Assembly (NCBI GenBank): GCA_022494885.1
Contig: JAGVSM010004867.1
Coordinates: 1-64,000, forward strand
Direction: 5' to 3'
Source: Micrasema longulum
Taxonomy: Eukaryota; Arthropoda; Insecta; Trichoptera; Brachycentridae
DNA length: 64,000 bases
Shown: positions 1 to 11,423 of the stretch, in pieces
Layout of the letters: every line of letters starts with the position of its first letter
How positions within the stretch are numbered: position 1 is the stretch's first letter
Made by a program: the position numbers and the translations under genes
Notes under the pieces: generated by a model
Told to the model about the DNA's origin: nothing
The model's input: the letters and a program-made list of their open reading frames with translations, nothing else
Database searches by the model: none

Positions 1-665
1 CTTGCTCATAATATACAAGGTTTATATATAAAAAAGTGGATTTTCTGCAATTAAATTTCTTTAAATTTATCTAAACTGTTGGGATCAGGAGGGATAAACT
101 AATGTGGGCCAATCAGAACTTCTCAGCGTTTGCTCATGTGGAGAGGAAACCACTTAAAACTCTTCAGGAGAAGCCGGCCTGTTGGCAGTAGTCAACAGGC
201 CTTCCGTTCCACTAGAGGAGTGTTCGGCATTTTGTTCCCTACTTTGGTTTATTTTACCAATTTCCTGCGCTATATTTATCATGTATGATACTACCTCTCG
301 TGTGAGATCTTTATTACCTATCACCGATGGGATGTCGCATAGATCTTCCCCCAGGCCTCTGCATCGCGCCTCCAGCTGTTGTCTTTGAAAGCTGAAAAAG
401 GGGCAATGCATCAACAGGTGAGGGACATCTTGAGGAGTTTCATCGTCGCGTGGGCAGCTGTCGATCTCTGAGAGCTTGAAGCGATGCAGGTAGCTCATGA
501 AGCCACCATGACCCGTAAGCATCTGGGTGAGCTCGTAGCCAGCATTTTGCATTTTTCTGAAATCATAGGCATGAAAAATTGTAGGGAAAAACATTTTAGT
601 TACACTTCCGGTTGTCTCACTCAAATAGCGATCGTTCCAGAGTTGAAGGGTCCTGCTTCTTATAA
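1..665 (-). mobile_element. R1/Jockey-group LINE, 3' end and C-terminal tail
   Basis: Minus-strand open frame with its stop at 154-156, open back to about 665; no initiator is needed because the copy is 5'-truncated. The frame carries a segment like the C-terminal tail of R1-type polyproteins: a TGHGGFMSYLHRF block followed by a Cys/His-containing stretch (SCPRDDETPQDVPHLLMHCP), which in this group follows the reverse transcriptase. Positions 1-153 are the 3' UTR, because the same sequence recurs without coding sequence at 5290-5475. Family placement is from pattern recognition and is moderately sure; that it is a truncated non-LTR retrotransposon is more certain. Confidence 0.72.
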
Positions 666-984
666 TTCAAAGCAGTTAACAATATTTTACACGTGCGGTT
701 TTCTATGCATGTTTATGTTCCTATTTGATATTAATACTATTTATAATAACGTATACAGGAAATGCTCTACAAGAGCAATGGCCACAAACCGCACTAGTTT
801 CCAGAATTGTGAGCTCATCCTAAAGAGTGTATATAAAATAAAATTGTATTGTAAACAATTCATGCTTACAAACTTTACCTTTCAGCACACTCACAAACAC
901 TAAATATTTCGTCTGGATGTTTACTATTTATTTTAAGCATTATATGATAAATTTTATTTTGTTAATATAAAATATAATTATAAT
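666..984. other. No recognised feature
   Basis: AT-rich sequence. A plus-strand open frame of 139 codons (484-903) runs through here, but it lies antisense to the LINE and resembles nothing I know. Confidence 0.5.
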
Positions 985-1265
985 ATTTGACTGATTTATA
1001 TAGCGCCATTTTTGTCAAAAATCACCTCAAGGGCGCCTTATTAATTGCCTACAAACTTACGATTCATCGACAGTCCCAGTCAGTTCAGATCCCGTCCCTT
1101 AAAAATCCTACTTTAGGACTATCATACCTCAATTTTAAATCTGGAAATATAATATATCACTTTAGTTTAGTAAGAATGTAAGTTTAGGCATACAATTGTA
1201 AAGCGCCCTTGAGGTAATTTTTCACAAAAATGGCGCCATATAAATCAGCCAAATATTATTATTAT
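985..1265. repeat. Two CR1/L2-like LINE 3' tails in inverted orientation
   Basis: The left half (about 985-1075) is a minus-strand tail and the right half (about 1115-1265) a plus-strand tail of the same LINE family. Both carry the signature 3' end: an AGCGCC arm, a CTCAAGGGCGC block, and a matching GGCGC arm. The right copy ends in a TAT-type trinucleotide run. The right half matches, in reverse, the 3' UTR of the coding copy at 11424-12250. The halves can pair into a long hairpin. Confidence 0.75.
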
Positions 1266-1649
1266 TATGGACGGTTGAAATTCTAGATCCCATTTGCTAA
1301 ATTTACGTGCAAGTATAAGTTTCTATGGTCGCTATCCCAGATTTAAACCGAGTTTAACTCAATGCGTGGTTTATAAGTGTTGCTTTTTGCTATACCATCA
1401 TTATTCTACCACTATTCCCAAGCTTAACTTTATACCCGATTTATAAGTAAGGCGCTGTATGTTCTAACAAGCCACTTAAATCAACTCGACCATTTATACC
1501 GCCAATGCTTGAAATTCTCGAATCTTTTTCCTTTCTCGTATTTCTAGTTTAGTACCGCAAAATTAGCGGACCATAAATCGCAGTCTGACGGGAAACATTT
1601 AAAAGATTGAAATCTCATGCGTGCGTGCAGGCAGGCGCGCAAAAGGGTT
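1266..1649. other. No recognised feature
   Basis: Mixed-composition sequence without a coding frame or recognised repeat; GC rises near the palindrome that follows. Confidence 0.4.
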
Positions 1650-1894
1650 AAGCTAGGGTTTCCTAGGACAGCGGTGCCTGTGATTTAACGGCCGTAGTGA
1701 ACGGTGATGCAGTAGACAGCCGTCGTAACGTCGACTAGAGAGTGGTTTCCTAGGAAAACAGAGTTAAATGGTGTTGATAACACCGTTTTCCTAGAAAACC
1801 ACACTCTAGTCACCGTTACGACGGCTGTCCACTGCATCACCGTTCACTACGGCCGTTAAAATACGGGCACCGCTGTCCTAGGAAACCCTAGCTT
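1650..1894. mobile_element. Palindromic (foldback) MITE, copy 1
   Basis: The whole 245 bp is one near-perfect inverted repeat. It opens AAGCTAGGGTTTCCTAGGAC and closes with the reverse complement, leaving a centre of about 20 bases. It is rich in CpG (ACGGCCGT, CGTCGTAACG). A second 245-bp copy at 4553-4797 shares almost all of it. The right flank is TA; the left is TT where copy 2 has TA, consistent with a TA target site that decayed here. It encodes nothing. A Tc1/mariner-type or foldback nonautonomous DNA element fits best. Confidence 0.85.
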
Positions 1895-2026
1895 TAGTGC
1901 CATTTAAAGAATTTATTTCAAAATCTGTTTTTAATTAGCTACTAACATCCAGGAAGGGTATGATTTTATAACCAAACCGTGATGAGAGTCGAGCCTGACT
2001 AGCCGAAATTGGCAAACGGCCAGTTT

Positions 2027-2640
2027 CAATAATAATTATTATTATTATGGATAACTTATACAGCGCCATTTTCGTAATATAATACCTCAAGGGCGCTTTA
2101 CAAAGTGATTATATAAATATATTAATTTAATTTTAACTTTTTAATTTAAGAAATATTATATTTACTTTGTCACCACATGCTAAGAATTTATTCAAATGAT
2201 TAAGAGAACAAGGGGGTTTTAAGTTTCTTCCGAAACATCGCTTTACTCTCACAAATTCGGACCTCTCTCTGCTGGGAGAGCATTCCATGCCGTAGGGCAT
2301 GCGACCGCAAATGCGCGTTCGCCAAATTTAGTGCGCTGTTGCGTAGAGGTATAATAACTTTTCCTTTCGACGTTGATGTAAGCGTAAGACGTCTGTCAGC
2401 TAGTTCATCTGGAATGCAGAGTTCCCTTAGATATTCTGGAGCAGAGTTGTGCAGTGACTCATTCGTAAGCCAACAGAGTTTGTATACCACCCTCTGCGGT
2501 AAACGCAGCCAGTGTAATTCCCGAAGTAGTGGAGTGATATGACTGAACTTAGAGATTCCAAAAACAATTCTTGCTGCGGCATTCAATACAGACTGTAAGC
2601 GAGTCATTTTATTCATTGGTAGACCTGCGTAGATACCATT
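2027..2640 (-). mobile_element. CR1/L2-like LINE, C-terminal end plus 3' tail
   Basis: The minus-strand frame 2616-2200 encodes the conserved post-RT tail of CR1/L2 elements: NAAARIVFG, then LRELHWLRLPQR, YKLCWLTNESLH and APEYLRELC. The 3' UTR runs left to 2027, with a TACAGCGCCATTTT / AAGGGCGCTTTAC hairpin and a terminal TTA-type trinucleotide run. The frame has drifted: the GERAFAVAGP block present in the copy at 53649 is degraded here. 5'-truncated and dead. Confidence 0.85.
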
Positions 2641-2689
2641 ACAAAATCGACTCTAGACACTACAAACGCATTTTAGTTCTACATTTGAA

Positions 2690-2765
2690 GCTCGTTATGC
2701 AGAAAGCAGCCACTCCAGAATTTTGAAAAAAACTTAGACATTGGTGTTATCGGGTGCGGTAAGGT
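2690..2765 (+). repeat. Fragment of the TTATGCAGAAAGCAGCC MITE family
   Basis: Shares TTATGCAGAAAGCAGCCA and the following TTGGTGTTATCGGGTGC stretch with the elements at 13084 and 23916. Only the left-end portion is present. Confidence 0.6.
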
Positions 2766-2779
2766 CAATTATATTTATT

Positions 2780-3075
2780 TTTTTATTTATACCTATATAT
2801 TGTTTTTATTCCTTTTTTATACAGAATAATGTTCCCTCACTTGGGTGTCCCGTGCCGAGGGAAACATTTTACAAAATGTGGAACATGCGTAAGATTAGCT
2901 AATTAACAAAGTTAACATAATAATAACAATAAAAAAACGTAATTAATCCAATTAACCTAATTTTCATTAACATAATAAACAATAAATAACTCAAATAATC
3001 ACATAACCAATTTATATAGACCAATAGAACAAATTTTATAAACAGTACACACATTTTGCCTATTTGGCTTGATCC
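2780..3075 (-). mobile_element. LINE 3' UTR fragment
   Basis: Matches the 3' UTR of the minus-strand LINE at 8800-9670, including the stretch ending TTTGGCTTGATCCACTC. Only UTR and the last few codons are present. Confidence 0.6.
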
Positions 3076-3199
3076 ACTCTTGAATATGCTAAGACCACCA
3101 TAAGTGCTGCAAATATAAAATTTTGTTTTATGTTTATATTTATCTTTATATGGTAGAATTGGCTCTGCACTTTGTAGCCATTTTACTGTAGTAAAAAAA

Positions 3200-3600
3200 A
3201 CCATCACCCTGTTTCCCCGCAAGGGTAGGCAGAGAGGATAGAACGCCACATCACTCTATCTTTGAAGGCATAGCTCGCTTCCTTTGCCTCCATACATCTT
3301 CCCATGCACGCGCCGATTATTCCGACTTTTGACATGTCCATCTTCAAGTATTTGCTGGATTTGATCATGCTATGTCTTTCTTGGTCTTTCTCTATTTCTG
3401 CAGCCATCAACATTCGCATTGTAAATATTTTTAGCCGTTCTTTCGCTGTCCATTCGCTCTACACGTCCAAACCAGCGCTGAGCTCCTTTCTTGATTTTAT
3501 CGATAATGGCTATCTCAGCCTTACATAATTTACGAATCTCGACATTTGTGCATCTATTATACCATAGTTTTGTCTCACATAATATAGACTGTTATTATGC
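3200..3600 (-). mobile_element. LINE C-terminal fragment (RWFGRVERMDSERTAKN type)
   Basis: On the minus strand, frames spell the common tail of RTE/Jockey-like polyproteins: IDKIKKGAQRWFGRVER, NVDGCRNRERPRKT, then a tail ending in AYPCGE. The frame is broken by an in-frame stop and at least one frameshift. Related fragments are at 32640-33060, 45283-45745 and 62738-63690. Clade assignment is tentative. Confidence 0.75.
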
Positions 3601-4552
3601 TTCTTTTCGTGTTTTTAATCCTCTAAAAATGATAGATTTTTTAATAATTTCCTACGTTACGCGTTTTGTTTTGAAGTACATAACGAATGCGTTTCTAGTA
3701 ATCTATTCTCCCGACAAATTAACAGATGTGGAACTTCACAATACAAGTCTTCGTAACAAAAACTAAGGGTATATTTATTCAGATCCTCAGACTGACAGTA
3801 AAAAAAGTTTTATTTTTACACCGAACAGTTTAGAAAAGCGCTTGTCAAGGTTGACGTATACCGCGAAACCGTCCAATTTTGCCCGCTTTTGTACAATTAT
3901 GTTGATTTCCTTACAAAAAATGTATGTTATGCTTTACTTTTTAATTTCTTAGAATTACCTTGGTAATCATTGAATTGGATTACAACTGTAAATTCAGTCA
4001 TATTTAAATGCGATTCCAAGCAATTAAAAATTTTGATGGCGGGCAAAACTACCTCCATGTTCGTCCATGTTTGCCCGTAACCATTATTTGTTGAACTGTA
4101 GCTCATATGGCGTTCTTGTCTAAGAACCACTTTATTAAATTATTAATTCCAGGGCAAAATTGTCGTTTGAACATATTTTCAATGGCTAACTAATAAAATA
4201 TTCGTCTAAAAACAATTGGGCAAATTTACCCGCCGAACTCTATTTGTTTTCATACAAGCAATTTATAGGCCTTAGGGTTGTCAAAATCTGATTGATAACT
4301 TAAGAAAAATTAATAAATCTTGTTTATTTAAAGAAATGTTTCATTGAAGTACAAATACCAATAATTCTAGTCTTAATTATCTAGATGACAATTTTTAATA
4401 GGTAAGTACACATATTTTTCGAAATGGCAAATACTCATACCTATGTTGTGAGAAATAATAACTGTCTCAGGAATATAGTTAATGAACATCTAAAAAGGTT
4501 AAAACCAGACGAAATCAATTTTAAAAATTAATAGAAATTATTTCGGAATCTA
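3601..4552. other. No recognised feature
   Basis: AT-rich sequence with short open frames (for example 3927-4130 minus). Stretches such as GGGCAAAATT and TTTGCCCG recur within it, but no element borders are visible. Confidence 0.4.
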
Positions 4553-4797
4553 AAGCTAGGGTTTCCTAGGACAGCGGTGCCCGTATTTTAACGGCCGTAG
4601 TGAACGGTGATGCAGTGGACAGCCGTCGTAAAGGTGACTAGAGTGTGGTTTTCTAGGAAAACGGTGTTATCAACACCATTTAACACCGTTTTCCTAGAAA
4701 ACCACTCTCTAATCACCTTTACGACGGCTGTCCACGGCATCACCGTTCACTACGGCCGTTAAAATACGGGCACCGCTGTCCTAGGAAACCCTAGCTT
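4553..4797. mobile_element. Palindromic (foldback) MITE, copy 2
   Basis: A second 245-bp foldback element, flanked by TA on both sides (4551-4552 and 4798-4799), which supports a TA target duplication. The arms are almost perfectly complementary. The short asymmetric centre is the reverse complement of the copy 1 centre, so the two copies lie in opposite orientation. No coding capacity. Confidence 0.87.
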
Positions 4798-5289
4798 TAG
4801 TCCATAGCTACGAACGTAAAAAATGTCGTTTGATGGTGGATAATAATTGAGGCTGATTAACTCCAGGAATCATGGAAAGGATCAAATATAGAAACAAATT
4901 ATATACCATGCAAAATTAGAAATGCTTCCAAAACTATTAAAAAGCAATAAAAGGAATATAAAAACACATTATCAAATGATTTAAGAAAGGCAAAAAAGAA
5001 TGAAATTTTATTAACCACAATAGTGATAATATTTTTGAAAATCTAAAATACGTAATGTGTGCAAAACCTTCATAATAGTTAAAATTTAATTCAAACTAAT
5101 TATGAAAATAAGAAAGTGACAAACCTAACACATTTTTTCGTTTGGGAAAAATTGACAACCCAGAGGCTCAACTTATGCGGGTTTATTTGCCCATCGTCAT
5201 AATTCTTGATTTAAGCTACTGACGGCACATAATATAAACAGGAAATGATATATTTTTTTTATTTTTTATATAGGGGTTGCTTTATTATT
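4798..5289. other. No recognised feature
   Basis: AT-rich, with runs of A and T. No coding frame and no borders of a known repeat. Confidence 0.4.
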
Positions 5290-5475
5290 TACCTTGATTA
5301 TAATATACAAGGTTTATATTTCAAAAAGTGGATTTTTCTGCAATTAAATATCTTAAAATTTATCTAAACTGTTGGGATCAGGAGGGATATATTAATGTGG
5401 GCTAATCAGGAACTTCTCAGCATTTGCTCACGTGGAGAGGAAACTAATTAAAACTCTTCAAGAGAAGCCGGAAAT
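5290..5475 (-). mobile_element. R1/Jockey-group LINE, 3' UTR only
   Basis: Near-identical to positions 1-180, including CTGTTGGGATCAGGAGGGAT and the block ending AAGAGAAGCCGG, after which the match stops abruptly. A heavily 5'-truncated insertion in the same orientation as the copy at 1-665. Confidence 0.75.
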
Positions 5476-6050
5476 GATCTGAAAACCTTTGTCTATATCA
5501 TGCAACAAGAAAAACATACCTTTGTTTTTGCCATCGAGCAGTATATAAAACACAAAGTCGTAATTGGCCCGCAACAAATTACACGCGCACTTTGACAGGT
5601 TCTGACAAGCCACTGAGTAAAGTTAGTGACTAAAACTTCTAAGGGAAGTTAGTGACATAAATATACTTTCCTCCTTAATGTACCAAATCTACCGAAATCA
5701 AATGGAAATATATTTTTTTAAAGGTTGAGGGTAGATTAGACTCAGTGGGCAAAATATCCATAAAGGGCAAAATTGGACGGTTTAACGGTATCCATTTATA
5801 TACAAATATTGATGTTTTAAGAAACATGTTTTTTTTAGATGCAAGAAATACCACGTGGCCATGGATTGGTAGGCCCAAAGAATTAAGACCGTGGGAACAG
5901 ATTGACATTATTTGATTCTGTAACTAATTTATTTAGTGTCGTGTTGAATCAAACGTTTTTGATTGTTGTCAATGTTTTTCGATGAACGCTTTTCAATGTG
6001 AATTTTGTCCAGATTTTATAAGTTTTTTATTATCCTCCTCCTTTTACAAA
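5476..6050. other. No recognised feature
   Basis: No gene or bordered element. A 77-codon minus-strand frame (5675-5908) has no recognisable motif. Confidence 0.4.
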
Positions 6051-6059
6051 TTTTAATTT

Positions 6060-6180
6060 TTACTTGCCGGAGGTCTCGGGTTCGATTCCCTGTAAGATTG
6101 ACCTGTAATCTGGAATACCTATAAAAGAAGGTGTTTTAAGCAATATTTCGTAGTTCCTAAACTGGCATTTGAAATCTAAG
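6060..6180 (+). mobile_element. tRNA-Gly-like SINE fragment
   Basis: Contains the pol III B box GGTTCGATTCC after GGAGGTCTCG, then the body shared with the SINEs at 22545 and 57090 (AGTTCCTAAACTGGCATTTG resembles their AGTCCCTGGACTG block). The A-box half is missing. Confidence 0.6.
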
Positions 6181-6879
6181 AATTTATAATTAGAGTGGTC
6201 CTTCAAAATTAACATTTGAAATCTACCCGGTGCACCTCAAAAATGCTCTCAGAAAAATTTAAGATTTATTGAAATGTGTCAGGGGTTGCTACCGAGCTTT
6301 GAACTTTTGAAATAATTGAGGATTTGTGTTTATTTTTTCATTTACTTTATTTTATTCAGAAAACACAGTCATACATAATTAATATCAAAAACAAATATTT
6401 TTGAGATATTTCATTAAAATTTTATTAATTAATATACACGGCACTCGGTGCCTTTTACCTTACAAAAATTCATATTCAATTGAATATAAACACTTCAGTA
6501 TAATGTAAAAAAATTTATATATATTACATAAGTACTAAGACACAGCAGTTTCATATAAAAAACGTGCTTAGATATAGATTACAAAAATAATTAAAGAATG
6601 TGCACATATAAAATTTAATAAAGAAATGTTTTTTTAAGACATACAAAATATAAGTATTATAAATACAAATAGCAATAAAATTATTTTATAGCTCAGAAAA
6701 AAAGTAATAAAAATAACAATTAAAATAATTAAATAGACACATAAATATGCTACACAATAGTACCCATACAAAAGTAAACATAGAAAACACTAAGTATAAT
6801 CTAACTAATGTAAATTACCGTTCATGATATTTGAAATTATTAATTAATTTATATAAACTATAATTTAAAATATCAGCAG
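6181..6879. other. AT-rich, no recognised feature
   Basis: Very AT-rich sequence with A/T runs and no coding frame; probably old repeat debris. Confidence 0.4.
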
Positions 6880-7060
6880 CGTCGGACCAAAATTGTAAAA
6901 TCCGTAGCATGTAATTACAAAATAAGTTGTTTCAATTCAAGTACAAATTTAAAAGCTTCAATTGAATTTATTTATCTATGGAATCACTATGTAAAGCGCC
7001 CTTGATGTATTACATTACGAAAATAGCGCTGTATAAGTTATCCATAATAATAATAAAAGT
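6880..7060 (+). mobile_element. CR1/L2-like LINE 3' tail
   Basis: Ends with GTAAAGCGCCCTTGATG, then AAATAGCGCTGTATAAG and an (ATA)n run: the same 3' end as the coding copy at 53655. The upstream part matches that copy's 3' UTR. No coding sequence retained. Confidence 0.75.
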
Positions 7061-8799
7061 TACTTAATTAGATCTTTACATTATCCTCCATACTATCTCT
7101 ATTTTATTATAACTTTTTAAGTTATATTATTTTTTTATTTTCAAAAACATTCCTGTGAATATAATTGACATTTTAACTAACATAATTTTATTTGCAATAG
7201 GCCTTAATTATTTATTCCTACCTGTTTTCTTTTGAAAAAAAATTTTTTTTTGTTTAAATTTTTTTTTTTAAATACAGGACGCTCCAAAGAAAATCAAGTT
7301 TTTTTGATGCCCTGATTTAAGGACCACCCTACTGATCATCTTATCCACGTGCACCAAAAAATGAGCGAAACACATTGCGAATGGTTTACCAATAAGTTCT
7401 ACCAATGAAAATTTTCTAGCAAAAATATATTCTTGAAAACCGAATTTGCTGATCATCGTTCAGCCTTCCGTTAGTTGTTTGGCCTTATGTTTCCATTTTT
7501 AGTTTAACCTCCAACAGTTTATTTGTTTTAAAAAGTAGACGCAGTCTGTTCCCTGTAGTTTATTTCACATATCATGCTATAATTATTTTCTATAATCTAC
7601 TAAAACAGTTTACTTTTGTACACATCGCGCCATTTCGCGGCAGTTTGAACTTTTTATTTTAAACTAACGTCTGTTACATGCTCCAAAATTCGTCCTTTCG
7701 TGCCCCTTTTAATCGGCTCTTCGGATTTCGTATGGTTAGGATCTCGGGGCCCTCAAAACGTTCAGCCCTTTGGGCCTCACAATGATTTTTTTATGCATCA
7801 AACGCATTGTGTCCAACTTATTATAAACCTGTGCCGCGATTATGAACGCTACCTTCATATGGTACGGGAGACGTCTGAGATGGTACACTTAACTTCTGTA
7901 CTATGTCTATCTACCTCGGTATGTTCTACCGAATTGTCATCTCGACGATATATGATCGAATCCAACCAATGAATGACCCCGAAAATTTAGTCCGCGCTCC
8001 TTACTTCATTATAATTTGGAATAGTTTTTTTTTTATTATTCATAAAACATAAAATACATTAAGTAGATATTATACTCCCAGGAGTTGTAAAAATTAACTC
8101 ATATGGGACCGTACATAAAAGAAAACATTTTTGTGACAATACATAATATCATACATAGTTAATACACTCCAAAATAGTAAGAAAACATAATATAAGAAAC
8201 ATAAAACACAGTACTTTACACGATCTATATAAATTATATTAATAACTATCACTATCAAAAAGATTAAAGTAATATTTTTTAATTGCGATACTTTTGGATT
8301 TGCTATTCGGCTTTTTGTGTTTTAGCTTATCGGGCAGTTTATTAAATTCGAATGGCCAATATTTTCCAGAGAATTTTTCGAACCTCGTTGAGCGAAATTT
8401 CGTAATATAAAGATTTTTTGAGTTACGCGTATTGTGGTTGTGAATACCATGATTAAATGTGTATTTTTAATTTGTGTGAGCAGATAAATAGTTAATGGTA
8501 TTTTAAATAGGCTTCTGTGATAATAAGTGCCCACTTCAAAGTGATAATAAACTCCGATAAATTCCAAGTCAAACAAAAAATGCTCGCTTGAACATGATTT
8601 TAATACGACTTTTGACAATTACCAAGACGGTATGTTAAACGATCGTCTGTATTTATCTACCGAGCGATTACAACGCCGTATCATTTAACGTCAAAAAAAA
8701 AAAGTAATTGCTGCCAGCCAATCCCACGATTGAGACCAGAGAAGAAGAATATTACATTTTCTTAACCAATTGTATTTTTTTTTCATGTACACAACCCTT
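7061..8799. other. Mostly unassigned; one GC-richer open frame at 7700-7972
   Basis: Mostly AT-rich. The segment 7690-7980 stands out by being GC-richer and carries a 90-codon plus-strand frame (7700-7972) with no motif I recognise. It could be an exon fragment, a pseudogene or an unfamiliar repeat. Nothing else is supportable. Confidence 0.35.
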
Positions 8800-9670
8800 T
8801 AATCCAACACCGAATTTTAAAAAAAGGTAGCACATTTATTTATTTATACTTTTACGTTGTTTGTATTATTTTTTTTATACAGAATAATGTCATGTGAAAC
8901 ATGCCAAGAGAGATTCGCTATTTAACAAAATTAGCATAATAATAACAATAAAAAAAGTAATTAATCCAAATAACCTAATTATAATTAACATAAAAAACAA
9001 TAAAAAACTAAAATATTCATAAAATTCATAAACAGTGCACACATTTTACCTATTTGGCTTGATCCACTCATCGATCCGTGCGCAACCCACCTCCACTATC
9101 CATTTCTTAATAGCAATTTTATATTTTGTGAACTTACTAATTGTCCTTATGGATAATGGAAGTAGATTGTACACTTTAACCGAGTAGTAGGCCAATCCTC
9201 TTTGACCGAAGGTTGTATTTATTTTTTTTGCAGCATCAGGGTGGAGTATCTAGTAACTCTTGTATTTGTAACGGAAGGTAGAGAATAATGTTTACGTGCG
9301 TATAGTAACAAAGTTTGTACATAAAGTTGTTTTATAGATTTGAGATTAAGATTTTCAAATATACCGAGGGAGCTACTCGTAGTTCTGATTGGGACTCTTA
9401 AGATAATTTTTATTAAAGCTTTTTCCGCAATTATTATTTGCTTGATCAGTGTGTCATTTGCACATCCCCATCCAATTATCCCATATTCCAAAACTGATTT
9501 GAGTTATTGCGTTATATATTTTAACAAGTTCTTTTAGGCTAATTATATTTCTTATAGTTTCAAAAAGGTATATTTGCTCTTTCAATTTATTTTTAATATG
9601 ATCAATTTGATTAGTCCATATTAAATTCCCATCTATATAAAACATTTTTTTTAAAATCAACACCTTTTAG
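8800..9670 (-). mobile_element. LINE, RT C-terminal region and 3' UTR
   Basis: Three overlapping minus-strand frames (9663-9454, 9491-9219, then down to about 9050) together give the end of a non-LTR reverse transcriptase. Motifs: TNQIDHIKNKLKEQIYLF, MEYGIIGWG, a KALIKIILRVP stretch, and a terminal WIVEVGCARIDEWIKPNR before a stop. Two frameshifts separate them. The 3' UTR is AT-rich and recurs at 2780-3075. A related plus-strand copy is at 15690-16400. Confidence 0.75.
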
Positions 9671-10269
9671 ATTTTAAATGTGTTAGTGTGAGTTTTCTGA
9701 ACGCGCCAGCTTAAATTAAACCACCAGTACTATAACGAAGTTATTTATTTATCTGATAAATTTTCAAGTGCTGCTTACTTTCAGTTTTTTAGCATTTTCC
9801 AAACAAATTTCAAAATAGATTTACCGTTACTGATGACGTATACTCGAAATAAAAATAACATTAACACGAACGCGCGCCCATCGATAATCACCTTGATAGC
9901 TTACTTTTGGAAGTAAATAAAACAACAAGTGTGAAAAAAGTGTGACATAAAAATAAGCTAGATCGTGTAACCTCTTTTTCTACTACAGACGATATGTGAT
10001 ACGGTTCTTTTTACATAATGTCAAACTTATTCTGGTTCCCGATTACAATAGGAAATTAAAAGAGTCACAACTCAATCGTCTATATACATAAAAGACAATG
10101 TTCGTATGCGTGTTTTCTATAGACTGCATTGTGCACTACTACTCTACCGATTTACGTGCGGTTTTCATGGAAATGTAGATCTTTGTCTCGACCATATTTA
10201 TAGCCTTGAATCGATTTTCGATTTTATGAACAATGAAAAAAAAAATAAAAAAATAACACTATACTTATT
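9671..10269. other. No recognised feature
   Basis: AT-rich sequence without a supportable gene; short frames such as 10106-10348 lack recognisable motifs and partly cover the LINE tail that follows. Confidence 0.4.
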
Positions 10270-10560
10270 ACTTACATTAGTGGGTAGATTATTCTACAAT
10301 CGAGCAGCTACTACTGCGAAAGAGGAGGCAAGAAAATTAGAGCGATGAAAGGATATTAAAAATGTTCTCTCGTTACTAGAACGAAGAGATAGCCCGTGTT
10401 GTGATAGGTTGGAAGAGCTCTTTCAGATAAACAGGCGAAGTGGGATTATTTAAAATATTGCGAAGAGGTGATAGAATGTGAATGTTCCTTCTATGCCTGA
10501 TACTGAGCCAGTGTAGTTGCGTGGAATATTCGGTTATGTGGTCAAATTTACGAAAATCAA
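10270..10560 (-). mobile_element. Jockey-like LINE C-terminal fragment
   Basis: The reverse complement encodes the same tail as the plus-strand copy at 54640-55370: a YLRELFQP-type block followed by an AARLWNNLP-type block, with frameshifts. The match is clear at nucleotide level, for example GGAAGAGCTCTTTCAGATAA. Confidence 0.65.
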
Positions 10561-11420
10561 ATATATAACCTCTTTTTTTTTGTCACCACCATATAGAAAA
10601 AAATTTAGAAGCGTAAATGATTTTTAATCCTTCGCCAGGGCTGCATTCGCCTAGAATGCGTATACAAAAAAATTGAAATGACATAATTTTACTATTTTTA
10701 TTAGGAGCAAATTTTGATCCGAAGTGTTGCCAATGCATCTAAATTCCCGTTATTGCTCACACGGAGATTTTTTTTTTCATAATGTATTTTAAAATGTTTA
10801 TTTACAATTCATTACAATTGAACCCGGGACCCGTGTACCAGCCATTACAGCACGAAGGCCTCCGACATTATAATGAGACCGGCTAATCAGTCTTATGATA
10901 ATTTTGTTTGTTCAGCTAGTTGAGATGGTGTAAAGTAGATTCTACATTTCTTTCGCTTTCTAGAGAATGAATCGGAATTTTGGCAAAGTTAAATTGGCAA
11001 CACTCCATCTTAAATTTCATTATTTTACCAATTACAAGGTCAAGGTAGCGTTGAGTTTGACCTATTTGCATTTACTAGTTCGTTTTTAATTTGTTTTTAA
11101 AACACATGTGTAGGCGAAATAAATCCGGAACCTGGACGAGCGCTTTCGGCTCGATGGCTCTCGGGTAAAAATCCTGAAAAAACGAAAATAAAGCAAATGC
11201 TTTGGTTCTGCAAACGATCTAGCCGATCAATGGGTTCGGTTTTGGCTTCGAGATAATTATATTATAAACATTAGCATAGCACAGAGAATACCAAATGATA
11301 GATTGCGTCAATTTTTCTTTGCTATGGTTGGAAGAAAATTTTGCAGTCTTTTCTGTAATTAGAGGGTAAGGTAAAGATTTTTCTTAGCCCCAGTGATCTG
11401 TTTTTGCTGTGTGAATAATA
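10561..11420. other. Unassigned, with a SINE-like remnant near 10800-10880
   Basis: On the minus strand, 10820-10865 reads like a tRNA-derived head: a TGTAATGGCTGGTACACG A-box region and a GGTCCCGGGTTCAATTG B-box region. The rest holds nothing I recognise. Confidence 0.4.
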
Positions 11421-11423
11421 ACA

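Noticed and set aside
484..903. 139-codon plus-strand open frame
   Set aside because: Runs antisense over the R1-like LINE tail and into AT-rich sequence; no motif, no splice or promoter support.
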